Source: Thalassospira profundimaris WP0211 | GTDB lineage: Bacteria; Pseudomonadota; Alphaproteobacteria; Rhodospirillales; Thalassospiraceae | NCBI RefSeq assembly: GCF_000300275.1 | Contig: NZ_AMRN01000012.1 | Location: forward strand, 1 to 64,000 | Direction: 5' to 3' | Length of the DNA: 64,000 bases | Shown here: positions 1 to 8,860 of the stretch, in pieces | Layout: each line of letters starts with the position of its first letter | Numbering within the stretch: the first letter of the stretch is position 1 | Position numbers and translations under genes: made by a program | Notes under the pieces: generated by a model | The model's database searches: none | What the model saw: the letters and a program-made list of their open reading frames with translations, nothing else | What the model was told of the DNA's origin: nothing

Positions 1-22
1 CCGCTTCAAACATGAGCGGCGT

Positions 23-54
23 TATCTGTTTAAAGCCCAGCGCCTAAACAGATA
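23..54. repeat. 10-bp perfect inverted repeat just upstream of the tRNA gene
   Basis: TATCTGTTTA (23-32) and TAAACAGATA (45-54) are perfect reverse complements separated by 12 bases, ending 11 bp before the tRNA. A shorter inverted repeat, CCGCT/AGCGG, lies at 1-19. There is no T-tract, so it is not a typical terminator. It could be an operator or the tail of an upstream gene's hairpin outside the window. Function unknown. Confidence 0.5.
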
Positions 55-65
55 TATCACCCTGA

Positions 66-143
<78 letters not shown>

Positions 144-147
144 AATA

Positions 148-180
148 AAGCCCTTAACTCAATGAGTTAGGGGCTTTTTT
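148..180 (+). terminator. Rho-independent terminator of the tRNA gene
   Basis: A 14-bp stem (148-161 with 163-176) containing one G-T pair is followed by a run of T residues. It lies immediately after the tRNA CCA end. Confidence 0.9.
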
Positions 181-244
181 GATTCTTGGCTTGTGGCGGG
201 CTTTTTTAATGTTCGATTGACGGGTGCATATGGATTGGAACATC

Positions 245-268
245 GCAAACAGGCCAATGCCTGTTTGC
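245..268. repeat. Perfect 10-bp hairpin in the tRNA-downstream gap
   Basis: GCAAACAGGC and GCCTGTTTGC are separated by CAAT. The following sequence is GTTCTTT, only weakly T-rich. It could be a terminator for something on either strand, or part of the structured stretch between the two copies of the tRNA 3' end. No gene is seen in 181-342. Confidence 0.55.
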
Positions 269-319
269 AGGTTCTTTGCGTAGGCCATAGGCCGGAGCTG
301 AGCGAGCAAAGCGAGCGCT

Positions 320-336
320 AATCCTGCCCCCGCAAC
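320..336 (+). repeat. 17-bp direct repeat of the tRNA-fMet 3' end (att-like)
   Basis: AATCCTGCCCCCGCAAC at 320-336 exactly repeats tRNA bases 124-140 (T-arm 3' side plus acceptor 3' strand). There is no other tRNA part next to it. Duplication of a tRNA 3' end is the usual scar of site-specific integration. Only about 180 bp separate the copies and no integrase is present, so if real it is an empty or collapsed site. Confidence 0.55.
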
Positions 337-342
337 TCTCTC

Positions 343-2304
343 CTAATCCTCATTGCCAGTCATAAACATCGGCCCACCCTTGTGCCTCGGGAAGCCATAG
401 CCATTGACCATGACAACATCAATGGCATCAGCATTGTTGGCGATCCCTTCAGCGAGGATCTTGTCGCCTTCACTGCGCATCGCACCAAGGATGACATCCA
501 AGATTTCCGTGCTGGTGAAATCACGCCGGGTAATGCCTTTTTTAGCTGATTCGGCAATCACCAATGCATCGACCTCCGGATCCGGCTGAGCCTTGCCATT
601 GTCGTCATAGTGATACCAGCCAAGGCCGTTCTTTTTGCCAAAACGCCCCATCTCACACAGATAATCTCCCAAGGCGACGTAACGTTCGGCCGGATCGCGG
701 AACGGGGCGAGGCGTTTGCGGGTTGCCCAGGAAATCTCAAGGCCCGCCATATCCTGCATGGCAAACAGGCCCATCGGGAAGCCGAATTCGACCATGGCGG
801 CATCAATTTGATCGGGCAATGCGCCGTCTTCGAGCATGTATTCACAATGCTTGCGATAAGCCGACATGATCCGGTTGCCGATAAAGCCATCGCAAACGCC
901 GCACGGAACGGCAATCTTGCCAAGGGCGCGGGCAAACTCGAATGCGGTTGCAAGGCTTTGGGCGTCGGCCGACTTAGTCCGCACTACTTCAAGCAGCTTC
1001 ATGATATGGGCGGGCGAGAAGAAATGCAGGCCAATCACGCGTTGTGGATTGATGCACCGTGATGCGATTTCGTTGATATCAAGATAGGATGTGTTTGATG
1101 CAAGGACTGCATCGGCCTTGCAATGAAGACTTAGTTTGCCAAAGACATCGTGTTTAACCGCCATATCTTCAAACACGGCCTCGACCACCAGATCGGCGTG
1201 GGATAAGGCAGCGTAATCAATGCTGGTCGAAAGGGACGCCATCAGCGCATCAAATCGATCCTGACTGATCAGACCGCGCTTGAGGCTGCCAGCAATGTGT
1301 TTTTCAACCGTCGCACGGCCATTGTCACAGGCAGCTTCATCTCGTTCGATGATCGTGACATCAAAGCCCGCGAGCAGTGACGCGGTTGCTATGCCAGCCC
1401 CCATGATACCGCCGCCAATCACACCGACCTGGTGGATCGGGTTTGGTTCGACACCTTTGAGTTCGGGCAGTTTGGCAACAGAGCGTTCGGCAAAGAAGAT
1501 GTGACGCAGCGCCTTTGACTGATCGCTGTCACGCAGTTCGATGAATTTTTCGCGTTCAAAATCAAGGCCTGCATCCGGTCCGTGTTCGATGCCATTTCGG
1601 ATGGCAGAAATAGCGGCAAGCGGGGCGACCTGACCACGCGCCTTCTTTTTCGTCGCGGATGTTATGTCATCCCATTGCGCAGAGCTCGGCGCATCAATGG
1701 GATCCCTCGCAAGAAGCCATGCCGGTGTTCCACGACTGAGGATGGTTTTGGCAAAGTCGCGTGCGGCATCGCCCAAGGCGCCGTGGGTAATGGCATCAAG
1801 TAAGCCGATCTCGTTGGCCTTGGTGGCCGATATTGGTTTGCCGCTGGTAATCATCGAGACGGCTTCGCTAACCGGGATCAGGCGCGGCAAGCGGGTCGTG
1901 CCACCCGCGCCCGGGATCAGGCCGAGATTTACTTCCGGCAGGCCAAGTTTGGCGGTGCTATCGGCAATGCGGTAATGACAGCCAAGGGCCACTTCCAGTC
2001 CACCACCAAGAGCGTGCCCATGAATGGCGGCGATGAACGGTTTGGTTGCGGCCTCTATGCGTTTGATCACGTCGGGCAGGATCGGCGCCTTTGGCGGTTG
2101 GCCAAACTCGCTGACATCGGCACCGGCGATGAAGGTCTTGCCGTCGCAAATCAGAATCGCGGCGCGGATGTCATCATTGCCATCAATCTGATCCAGGGCA
2201 TCGACGATCCCGCTGCGCACAGCGTGGCTGGTCGCGTTAATCGGCGGGTTGTTGATGGTGATAACGGCAATGGCGTTTTCAAGTGTCAGTGTGACAGTCG
2301 ACAT
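343..2304 (-). CDS. Fused enoyl-CoA hydratase / 3-hydroxyacyl-CoA dehydrogenase
   Basis: A 653-aa bifunctional beta-oxidation enzyme that should hydrate an enoyl-CoA and oxidise the 3-hydroxyacyl-CoA with NAD. The crotonase domain spans about residues 1-190. It has the oxyanion-hole segment FIAGADV (58-64) and both catalytic glutamates (about E104 and E124, 20 apart as in the family). The NAD-binding motif GGGIMGAG is near residue 297. The 3HCDH active-site stretch LHFFSPAH follows, then C-terminal 3HCDH domains. An upstream in-frame ATG would add 25 residues, but these do not look like the family, so the start MSTVTLTL at 2304 is preferred. It follows the formamidase gene on the minus strand with one base between them, so they form one operon. 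Given its place beside the 2-aminobenzoyl-CoA genes, it probably handles the ring-opened CoA esters. General fatty-acid oxidation is the alternative. Confidence 0.9.
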   Translation of the reverse strand: MSTVTLTLENAIAVITINNPPINATSHAVRSGIVDALDQIDGNDDIRAAILICDGKTFIAGADVSEFGQPPKAPILPDVIKRIEAATKPFIAAIHGHALGGGLEVALGCHYRIADSTAKLGLPEVNLGLIPGAGGTTRLPRLIPVSEAVSMITSGKPISATKANEIGLLDAITHGALGDAARDFAKTILSRGTPAWLLARDPIDAPSSAQWDDITSATKKKARGQVAPLAAISAIRNGIEHGPDAGLDFEREKFIELRDSDQSKALRHIFFAERSVAKLPELKGVEPNPIHQVGVIGGGIMGAGIATASLLAGFDVTIIERDEAACDNGRATVEKHIAGSLKRGLISQDRFDALMASLSTSIDYAALSHADLVVEAVFEDMAVKHDVFGKLSLHCKADAVLASNTSYLDINEIASRCINPQRVIGLHFFSPAHIMKLLEVVRTKSADAQSLATAFEFARALGKIAVPCGVCDGFIGNRIMSAYRKHCEYMLEDGALPDQIDAAMVEFGFPMGLFAMQDMAGLEISWATRKRLAPFRDPAERYVALGDYLCEMGRFGKKNGLGWYHYDDNGKAQPDPEVDALVIAESAKKGITRRDFTSTEILDVILGAMRSEGDKILAEGIANNADAIDVVMVNGYGFPRHKGGPMFMTGNED

Positions 2305-2305
2305 T

Positions 2306-3142
2306 TTAGGCGTCCTCTGCACTGATGGGGGTAAGCAGACAGGCAACGAGATCGGAATCCGGGTCGGCGAGATCGGCAATCACATTGAAATGATGTTTGT
2401 CCGGGGCATGTACACTTCGCGTGCGGGCGCCAAGACCGGTCCAGATATTGGCCAGCAGATCATTCTGGCGAACAAATTCCGGGCGTTCATCGGCCCCGAC
2501 CCAGCAGGTGATCGAACATGGCAAGGCGGGCTTCAGAAGGGCAGCACTTTCACGTTCGGCTTCGGCCGCGTCCAGTCCGAGGGTGTCGTTCATGGAGGTC
2601 CGCAGCAGCGGGCGAAGATCATGAAGGCCGGAAATGGAAACCGTGTTTTCAATCCGTGCCAGAACGGAGGACGAAAGCGGCGACGTGTGGCTGACCATAC
2701 GGCTGACAAGATGGCCGCCGGCCGAATGCCCCGTGATGTGGATCGGACCCGCGATCTGATCTGCGGCATGCGTGATGGCAGCCCCGACCTGGCGGGTAAT
2801 GTCGGAAAGGTGTGCGTCGGGGGCGAGTGTATAGCTTGGCATGCAGACAGCCCAGCCTCTGGTCACGGCACCATTTGCCAGGTGCGACCAGCTGGATTTG
2901 TCAAATGCCTTCCAGTAGCCGCCATGCACGAACACGACCAGACCTTTGGGCGTGCCGGTTGGCAGGAAAAGGTCATATTTTTCGCGAGGGGCGTTGCCAT
3001 AGGCGATGTCAAGCCGGGCGCGATTGTCGCCACTGAGCTCGTCGCGAAACTTTGCCGACTGGGTCGCCCAAAGTTCCGGATAGGTTGCGGCATCGGCAAT
3101 GTAATCGCCATTGGCATAAGCATCATCCCAGTCGGTAATCAT
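2306..3142 (-). CDS. kynB: Arylformamidase (kynurenine formamidase), alpha/beta-hydrolase type
   Basis: A 278-aa alpha/beta hydrolase expected to hydrolyse N-formylkynurenine to kynurenine and formate, the second step of tryptophan breakdown. Visible are the oxyanion motif HGGYW, the nucleophile elbow GHSAGGH, an acidic residue in the VGADERPEF segment and a late His in the DKHHFN segment. Together these form the expected catalytic triad. The HGGYW form is that of the eukaryotic-like alpha/beta-hydrolase formamidases, not of the metal-dependent bacterial KynB family. A longer reading frame starts 14 codons upstream. MITDWDDAY at 3142 fits the family better. It is the promoter-proximal gene of a two-gene minus-strand operon, divergent from the ring-attack operon. 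Kynureninase and tryptophan dioxygenase are 8 kb away on the other strand, which supports the assignment. Confidence 0.82.
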   Translation of the reverse strand: MITDWDDAYANGDYIADAATYPELWATQSAKFRDELSGDNRARLDIAYGNAPREKYDLFLPTGTPKGLVVFVHGGYWKAFDKSSWSHLANGAVTRGWAVCMPSYTLAPDAHLSDITRQVGAAITHAADQIAGPIHITGHSAGGHLVSRMVSHTSPLSSSVLARIENTVSISGLHDLRPLLRTSMNDTLGLDAAEAERESAALLKPALPCSITCWVGADERPEFVRQNDLLANIWTGLGARTRSVHAPDKHHFNVIADLADPDSDLVACLLTPISAEDA

Positions 3143-3322
3143 GGTCGGTTCCCTGAATTTTCGTACAGCACCTGTCTGGTGCATTCTGGTAATGGATCAA
3201 ATTCTAGGCAAATCCATAGATATTTCAAACTTAAAATATATGTGCTTGAAATAAAATAAAACGAGGCGTACCGTTTTATCAGTTTCCCGAAACAACCAAA
3301 CAAATCAGGAAGGGAAAAGCTG
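3143..3322. promoter_or_regulatory. Divergent promoter region with candidate MarR operator
   Basis: 180 bp between kynB (minus) and the 2-aminobenzoyl-CoA oxygenase operon (plus). It is much AT-richer than its flanks. TATTTCAA (3221-3228) and TTGAAATA (3246-3253) are perfect inverted arms with a 17-bp spacer. They would suit a dimeric repressor such as the MarR protein encoded in the plus operon. AGGAAGGG (3307-3314) is the ribosome binding site that selects the GTG start at 3323. The operator role is inference. Confidence 0.55.
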
Positions 3323-5617
3323 GTGAGAGTAGCTTGTCTGGGTGGCGGTCCTGCGGGGCTTTATTTTGCAATCTCGATGAAATTGCGCGACCCCGCGCAT
3401 GAGGTTGTTGTGATTGAACGCAACAAGCCTGATGACACATTTGGCTGGGGCGTGGTGCTGTCCGACGAGACGCTGGACAATCTGGCCGAGAATGACACCA
3501 AAAGTGCCGAGGAAATTCGCGCCAACTTTTCCTATTGGGATGACGTTGCGGTTCAGTATCGCGGCGAAAAGACGATTTCCACTGGTCACGGGTTCTGTGG
3601 CATTGGGCGTAAAAAGCTTCTGATCCTGTTACAAGATCGGGCACGCGAACTTGGTGTGGAGTTGCGCTTTGAGACCGAGGCCGAAAGTGCCGCGCATTAT
3701 GCCAAGGAATTTGATCTTGTCGTTGCCAGTGACGGCCTGAATTCCAGAACCCGCACCGAATTTGCCGAACATTTCCAGCCTGATATTGATACCCGCAAAT
3801 GCAAGTTTGTTTGGCTGGGTACGCATCAGAAATTCGATGACGCCTTTACCTTTATCTTTGAAGAAACCGACAAGGGTTGGGTCTGGGCACACGCCTATCA
3901 GTTTGATGACGAAACCGCGACCTTCATTGTCGAATGCACTCAGGAAACCTGGGATGCCTATGGCTTTGGCGAGATGTCGAAGGAAGAGTCGATTGCGACC
4001 TGTGAGGACATCTTCAAGGATCATCTCGGCGGTCACAATCTGATCAGCAATGCGCTCCATATTCGTGGTTCGGCCTGGCTGAGCTTCCCGCGGGTTTTGT
4101 GCAAAAGCTGGTCGCATGAAAACATCGTTTTGATGGGCGATGCGGCGGCGACCGCGCATTTTTCCATTGGGTCAGGCACCAAGCTTGCACTTGAAAGTGC
4201 GATTGCGCTGGCGAACTACCTGCATTCCGAAGGCGACCTTAAGTCCGCCTTTGGCAAATACGAAGACGAGCGCCGTCTTGAGGTCCTGCGGCTGCAGTCA
4301 GCTGCACGCAACTCGATGGAATGGTTTGAGGAAATCGAACGTTATTTCGATTTTGATCCGACCCAGTTTACTTATTCGCTTCTGACCAGATCGCAGCGCA
4401 TCAGTCACGAAAACCTGCGCCTACGCGATGCAAAATGGCTTGAAGGTGCGGAAAAATGGTTCCAGACGCAGGCGGGCCTTCCGGAAAGTGCGCCGGTGCG
4501 CCATCCGATGTTCGTGCCCTATCAGTTGCGCGACATGTCGCTTAAGAACCGCATCGTTGTCTCGCCGATGGCACAGTACAAGGCGGCTGATGGCTGCCCG
4601 ACCGACTGGCATCTGGTGCATTACGCCGAGCGCGCAAAAGGCGGGGCAGGGTTGGTTTATACCGAGATGACATGTGTATCGCCGGAAGGCCGCATCACAC
4701 CGGGCTGCCCGGGGGCCTATGATGCAAGCCATGAGAAGGCCTGGGCGCGGATTACGGATTTCATCCATGCCGAGACGGATGCCAAGGTCTGCATGCAGAT
4801 CGGTCATTCCGGGCGGAAGGGTTCGACCCAGCTTGGCTGGGAAGAAATGGATGCACCATTAAAGGATGGCAACTGGCCGCTGATGTCGGCATCTGCCATC
4901 GCATGGTCGGACCGCAATGCGGTGCCAAAGGCCATGACGCGTGAAGACATGGATATGGTTCGTGATCAGTTTGTTGCATCTGCCAAAATGGCCGATCGCG
5001 CAGGCTTTGACATGATCGAGGTTCATGCCGCGCATGGTTATCTTCTGTCCTCTTTCATCAGCCCGGTCAGCAATATCCGCGATGATGAATATGGTGGGTC
5101 GCTTGAAAACCGGATGCGCTATCCGCTTGAAGTCATCAATGCCGTCCGTGCGGCATGGCCCAAGAACAAGCCGATGTCGGTCCGTATTTCGGCCAATGAC
5201 TGGGTCGGTGATGCCGGTATTACGCCCGAAGAAGCGGTCGAGATTGCCAAGATGCTTAAGGCCAATGACGTCGATATTTGTGACGTTTCGGCGGGGCAGA
5301 CGACAACGGATGCCAAACCGGTTTATGGTCGCATGTTCCAGACGCCGTTTTCCGACCGTATCCGCAACGAAGCCGGTATTCCGACCATGGCGGTTGGCAA
5401 TATCTATGAGGCAGATCACGTCAATTCGATCCTGATGGCCGGGCGTGCTGATCTTGTTTGTCTGGCGCGACCGCATCTGGCCAATCCGTATTGGGCGCTG
5501 CATCAGGCAGCCAACCTTGGCAACCGCACCGAAAACTGGCCGGCGCCATACTATGCCGGGCGTGATCAGATGTGCCGTCTTGCCGAGCGGGCTGAAACCA
5601 TGACCGGAAAGGTATAA
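3323..5617 (+). CDS. 2-aminobenzoyl-CoA monooxygenase/reductase (two-flavin fusion)
   Basis: A 764-aa protein joining two flavoenzymes. Residues 1 to about 390 are a class-A FAD monooxygenase, with the N-terminal GGGPAG dinucleotide motif and a [12 protein letters not shown] segment holding the second FAD motif. Residues about 395-764 are an old-yellow-enzyme TIM barrel with [19 protein letters not shown] and [14 protein letters not shown]. This architecture is that of Azoarcus evansii ACMR, which hydroxylates and then reduces 2-aminobenzoyl-CoA to a non-aromatic amino-oxo-cyclohexene carboxyl-CoA. The same architecture is often annotated salicylyl-CoA 5-hydroxylase. Co-location with an aminobenzoate-CoA ligase and kynureninase favours the aminobenzoyl substrate. 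It starts at GTG with a strong AGGAAGG site and heads an operon that runs at least to kynA. Confidence 0.92.
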   Translation: MRVACLGGGPAGLYFAISMKLRDPAHEVVVIERNKPDDTFGWGVVLSDETLDNLAENDTKSAEEIRANFSYWDDVAVQYRGEKTISTGHGFCGIGRKKLLILLQDRARELGVELRFETEAESAAHYAKEFDLVVASDGLNSRTRTEFAEHFQPDIDTRKCKFVWLGTHQKFDDAFTFIFEETDKGWVWAHAYQFDDETATFIVECTQETWDAYGFGEMSKEESIATCEDIFKDHLGGHNLISNALHIRGSAWLSFPRVLCKSWSHENIVLMGDAAATAHFSIGSGTKLALESAIALANYLHSEGDLKSAFGKYEDERRLEVLRLQSAARNSMEWFEEIERYFDFDPTQFTYSLLTRSQRISHENLRLRDAKWLEGAEKWFQTQAGLPESAPVRHPMFVPYQLRDMSLKNRIVVSPMAQYKAADGCPTDWHLVHYAERAKGGAGLVYTEMTCVSPEGRITPGCPGAYDASHEKAWARITDFIHAETDAKVCMQIGHSGRKGSTQLGWEEMDAPLKDGNWPLMSASAIAWSDRNAVPKAMTREDMDMVRDQFVASAKMADRAGFDMIEVHAAHGYLLSSFISPVSNIRDDEYGGSLENRMRYPLEVINAVRAAWPKNKPMSVRISANDWVGDAGITPEEAVEIAKMLKANDVDICDVSAGQTTTDAKPVYGRMFQTPFSDRIRNEAGIPTMAVGNIYEADHVNSILMAGRADLVCLARPHLANPYWALHQAANLGNRTENWPAPYYAGRDQMCRLAERAETMTGKV

Positions 5618-5623
5618 GCACGG

Positions 5624-6382
5624 ATGACCGATCTTGCCGTTCATAACGCATTGATCACCGGCGGCGGTTCCGGTGTCGGGGCCGTGATGGCCCGGATGCT
5701 GGCCGATAATGGTGTGAAGGTGGCTGTTTCCGGGCGGCGATCAGATGTGCTGGCTGAAGTTGCCGAACATCAAAACATCACTGCCATCGTGGCCGATGTC
5801 ACCGATGAAACATCAGTGCAAGATATGTTCACAACCATGGTCGATGTGGTTGGCACCCCTGATCTGGTGATCGCCAATGCCGGCATGGCCGAAAGTGCCC
5901 CGATTGGTAAAACATCGGTCGATCTTTGGCAACGGACCATGGATGTCAATCTGACCGGGACGTTTTTGACGTTCCGTGAAGGATTGGCTGCGATGGACAA
6001 GACCAAGCCGGGGCGGCTGATTTCCATTGCCTCGACCGCTGGGCTTAAGGGTTATGCCTATGTTACGGCTTATTGTGCGGCAAAACATGGCGTTGTGGGC
6101 ACGGTCAAGGGCATGGCGGCGGAATTGGCCAACAGCCCGATCACGATCAATGCGGTTTGCCCGGGTTTCATGGAAACGCCGATGTTGGCAAAGTCGGTTG
6201 AAAACATCGTTGCCAAAACCGGTATGAGCAAGGACGCCGCGCGCGCAAGCCTTGCCAAAATCAATCCGCAAAACCGGTTCATTCAGCCTGAAGAGGTTGC
6301 TGAAACCGTCATGTGGCTTTGCAGCTCCAAGGCGGCATCGATAACGGGACAGACGATTTCCGTTTCGGGAGGAGAAGTATGA
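5624..6382 (+). CDS. SDR-family 3-hydroxyacyl-CoA-type dehydrogenase
   Basis: A 252-aa classical short-chain dehydrogenase/reductase. The cofactor motif ITGGGSGVG is at the N-terminus, the NAG motif lies in the VIANAGMAE segment, and the active site has Ser in the ISIASTAG segment plus YCAAKHG (Tyr and Lys). It sits six bases after the ring-attack flavoprotein and overlaps the MarR gene by four bases (ATGA). It therefore most likely oxidises or reduces a hydroxy/oxo group on the dearomatised CoA intermediate of 2-aminobenzoyl-CoA breakdown. The precise substrate cannot be told from sequence. Its C-terminus keeps the usual GQTISVSGG ending of the family, so the gene is complete. Confidence 0.85.
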   Translation: MTDLAVHNALITGGGSGVGAVMARMLADNGVKVAVSGRRSDVLAEVAEHQNITAIVADVTDETSVQDMFTTMVDVVGTPDLVIANAGMAESAPIGKTSVDLWQRTMDVNLTGTFLTFREGLAAMDKTKPGRLISIASTAGLKGYAYVTAYCAAKHGVVGTVKGMAAELANSPITINAVCPGFMETPMLAKSVENIVAKTGMSKDAARASLAKINPQNRFIQPEEVAETVMWLCSSKAASITGQTISVSGGEV

Positions 6383-6879
6383 ACATGAACAAATCCGAAG
6401 CACTTTCCGAACGGGCAGGAAATGAGACGTCTGATCTGTCGAAGGCACGTTTACGCGCCTGGCTGCAAATCCTGAAGGTGTCGCGAAAGATCGAAGGCGA
6501 GCTGCGCGAAAAGATGCGCCTTGAGTTCGGATCAACGCTGCCGCGCTTTGACGTGCTGGCCGCCCTTTATCGCGAACGTGATGGCATGCGCATGAGCGAG
6601 CTTTCAAAGTCGCTGATGGTATCAAACGGCAATGTTACAGGCATCGTTGATCGTCTGGTGGCAGAGGGATTGGTTGTTCGCATGCCGGTCGAAAATGATC
6701 GCCGGGCATCGATTGTCCGCCTGACCAAGGCGGGTGAAAAGGATTTCGCTGAACGTGCGCTGGTACATGAAGGTTGGGTTTCTGATCTGTTTTCCGATCT
6801 GTCGTCTGGCGATGCCGATGCCCTGATCCGCATCCTGCGCAACATTTCTCATCATAACGAGGCGCCCCACCATGACTAA
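6379..6879 (+). CDS. MarR-family transcriptional regulator
   Basis: A 166-aa winged-helix regulator. The HTH lies in the [14 protein letters not shown] region, and the wing contains the family's DRR segment ([13 protein letters not shown]). It starts by ATGA overlap with the SDR stop, with GGAGGAGA just upstream. A longer in-frame start inside the SDR gene is less likely. It also overlaps the next gene by eight bases, so it is translated as part of the catabolic operon. This is typical of MarR repressors that bind the CoA thioester of an aromatic acid and autoregulate. 2-Aminobenzoyl-CoA is the obvious candidate ligand by analogy with other aromatic-CoA-sensing MarR proteins, but this is inferred. 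The inverted repeat at 3221-3253 is the best candidate operator in the window. Confidence 0.88.
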   Translation: MNMNKSEALSERAGNETSDLSKARLRAWLQILKVSRKIEGELREKMRLEFGSTLPRFDVLAALYRERDGMRMSELSKSLMVSNGNVTGIVDRLVAEGLVVRMPVENDRRASIVRLTKAGEKDFAERALVHEGWVSDLFSDLSSGDADALIRILRNISHHNEAPHHD

Positions 6880-7684
6880 GATGGCAAACATCACGCCCAA
6901 ACATTTCAACTGGCGCATGGAAGGCGACGTTGCGGTCATTTCGCTTGATCGCCCGGATCGCAAGAACCCGTTGACCTTTGAAAGCTATGCCGAGCTTCGC
7001 GATACATTCCGCGATCTGGTCTATGCCGATGACGTCAAGGCGGTCGTGTTTGGTTCGAACGGGGGCAATTTCTGCTCTGGCGGGGATGTGCATGACATCA
7101 TCGGCCCGCTGATCGACAAGGACATGAAGGGCCTTCTGGAATTCACCCGCATGACCGGTGATCTGGTCAAGGCGATCATTGGCTGTGGCAAACCGGTAAT
7201 TGCCGCGGTCGACGGTGTTTGTGTCGGGGCCGGGGCGATCATTGCCATGGCATCTGATCTGCGACTGGCGACGGCGGCGTCCAAAACCGCGTTCCTGTTT
7301 ACCCGGGTCGGGCTTGCCGGATGTGACATGGGGGCATGTGCCATCCTGCCGCGCATCATCGGACAGGGCCGCGCTGCAGAGCTTCTTTACACCGGCCGAT
7401 CCATGTCGGCGGAGGAAGGCGAGCGTTGGGGCTTTTATAATCGTCTGGTCGAGGCAGATGCGCTTGAGGCCGAAGCGATTGCACTTGCAGCCCGTATTTC
7501 CCAAGGCCCGAACTTTGGTCACATGATGACCAAAACCATGCTGGCCCAGGAATGGAATATGTCGATCGAACAGGCGATCGAGGCCGAAGCACAGGCGCAG
7601 GCGATTTGCATGCAGACCGAGGATTTCAATCGCGCCTACAAGGCATTCGTTGCCAAGGAAAAACCGGTGTTCGAGGGTGACTGA
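6872..7684 (+). CDS. Crotonase-family protein lacking both hydratase glutamates
   Basis: A 270-aa member of the enoyl-CoA hydratase/isomerase superfamily. The oxyanion-hole loop NFCSGGDV (66-73) and the [10 protein letters not shown] helix start are present. Aligned to standard hydratases, however, the two catalytic Glu positions are Ile123 and Phe143. An Asp (D152, in the GCDMG segment) sits where dienoyl-CoA isomerases have a catalytic Asp. It is therefore unlikely to be a plain enoyl-CoA hydratase. An isomerase or ring-opening hydrolase role on the alicyclic intermediate of 2-aminobenzoyl-CoA breakdown is plausible but unproven. It starts by overlap inside the MarR gene and its TGA overlaps the next ATG, so it is tightly coupled to both. 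Confidence 0.85.
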   Translation: MTKMANITPKHFNWRMEGDVAVISLDRPDRKNPLTFESYAELRDTFRDLVYADDVKAVVFGSNGGNFCSGGDVHDIIGPLIDKDMKGLLEFTRMTGDLVKAIIGCGKPVIAAVDGVCVGAGAIIAMASDLRLATAASKTAFLFTRVGLAGCDMGACAILPRIIGQGRAAELLYTGRSMSAEEGERWGFYNRLVEADALEAEAIALAARISQGPNFGHMMTKTMLAQEWNMSIEQAIEAEAQAQAICMQTEDFNRAYKAFVAKEKPVFEGD

Positions 7685-8835
7685 TGGCAGATAAGACCTA
7701 TCTTGATTGGCCATTCTTTGAAGACCGCCATCGCGAACTGGCGGCCAAGCTTGATGATTGGGCTGCGGCCAATATCAAGGGCATCAATCACGAGGATGTC
7801 GATGCGGCCTGTCGCGATCTTGTGGCACGCCTGGCCAGTGGCGACTGGTTGCGTCATGCCGCGGTTGATCCGGATGATGCGGGATCAAAGCTTGATGTCA
7901 GATCGCTTTGTCTGATCCGTGAAACACTGGCGCGTTATGACGGGCTTGCTGATTTTTCATTTGCGATGCAAGGGTTGGGGAGTGGCGCAATCTCCTTGTT
8001 CGGGACAAACGACCAGAAAGATAACTGGTTGCCAAAAGTACGTTCCGGCAAGGCGATTGCCGCCTTTGCACTGACCGAACCGCAATCGGGCTCGGACGTT
8101 GCCAATATCGCGCTTGAGGCAAAGCGTGATGGCGATGACTTCGTGCTGAACGGTGAAAAAACCTGGATTTCGAACGGCGGCATTGCCGATTTCTATTGTG
8201 TCTTTGCCCGCACGGGTGAAGCCCCCGGTGCCAAGGGACTTTCGGCCTTCATCGTTCCGGCGAACGTGTCCGGCTTTGAAATCGCTGAGCGCCTTCACAC
8301 CATCGCGCCGCATCCGTTGGCACGTTTGAAATTTACCGATTGCCGTATTCAGGCCTCCGCCCTGATGGGCAAGGGGGGGGATGGGTTCAAGATCGCGATG
8401 TCGGTTTTGGATGTTTTCCGATCGACCGTTGCCGCAGCCGCCCTTGGCTTTGCGCGTCGCGCACTTGATGAAACCATCACCCGCGTTCAGGAACGCGAAC
8501 TGTTTGGCGCGCCACTTTTTGATTTGCAGATGGTTCAGGGGCATGTCGCGGACATGGCGCTTGATATCGATGCCTCGGCCCTTCTGGTTTATCGCGCTGC
8601 CTGGCTTAAGGACAGTGGTGCTGCGCGGGTTAGTCGCGAAGCGGCAATGGCCAAACTTTATTCAACCGATCATGCACAAACCGTCATCGATAAGGCGGTG
8701 CAAATTCATGGCGGCGATGGTGTGCGCAGCGGGCACATCGTTGAATCGCTTTACCGGGAAATTCGCGCCCTTCGCATTTATGAAGGCGCATCCGACGTCC
8801 AGAAAATAATCATCGCACGGCAAACGCTGGCGTAA
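7684..8835 (+). CDS. Acyl-CoA dehydrogenase
   Basis: A 383-aa flavin-dependent acyl-CoA dehydrogenase that should introduce an alpha-beta double bond into a CoA ester and pass electrons to ETF. Visible are the FAD/substrate-binding segments [12 protein letters not shown] and [10 protein letters not shown], the C-terminal IHGGDGV and the [11 protein letters not shown] motif. The last holds the Glu that acts as catalytic base in several members. The gene begins on the last base of the preceding stop codon. The context (crotonase upstream, CoA ligase downstream) places it in the beta-oxidation-like phase after dearomatisation. A glutaryl-CoA dehydrogenase-like role is possible, but the decarboxylase-specific features cannot be judged by eye. 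Confidence 0.9.
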   Translation: MADKTYLDWPFFEDRHRELAAKLDDWAAANIKGINHEDVDAACRDLVARLASGDWLRHAAVDPDDAGSKLDVRSLCLIRETLARYDGLADFSFAMQGLGSGAISLFGTNDQKDNWLPKVRSGKAIAAFALTEPQSGSDVANIALEAKRDGDDFVLNGEKTWISNGGIADFYCVFARTGEAPGAKGLSAFIVPANVSGFEIAERLHTIAPHPLARLKFTDCRIQASALMGKGGDGFKIAMSVLDVFRSTVAAAALGFARRALDETITRVQERELFGAPLFDLQMVQGHVADMALDIDASALLVYRAAWLKDSGAARVSREAAMAKLYSTDHAQTVIDKAVQIHGGDGVRSGHIVESLYREIRALRIYEGASDVQKIIIARQTLA

Positions 8836-8860
8836 TAATGGCTGTATCAGGGACTTCACA

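Noticed and set aside
2249-3259. 336-aa plus-strand frame opposite kynB
   Set aside because: No family match; kynB has an intact triad on the minus strand.
6635-7714. 359-aa minus-strand frame opposite the MarR/crotonase genes
   Set aside because: Crosses two real genes on the other strand and lacks motifs.
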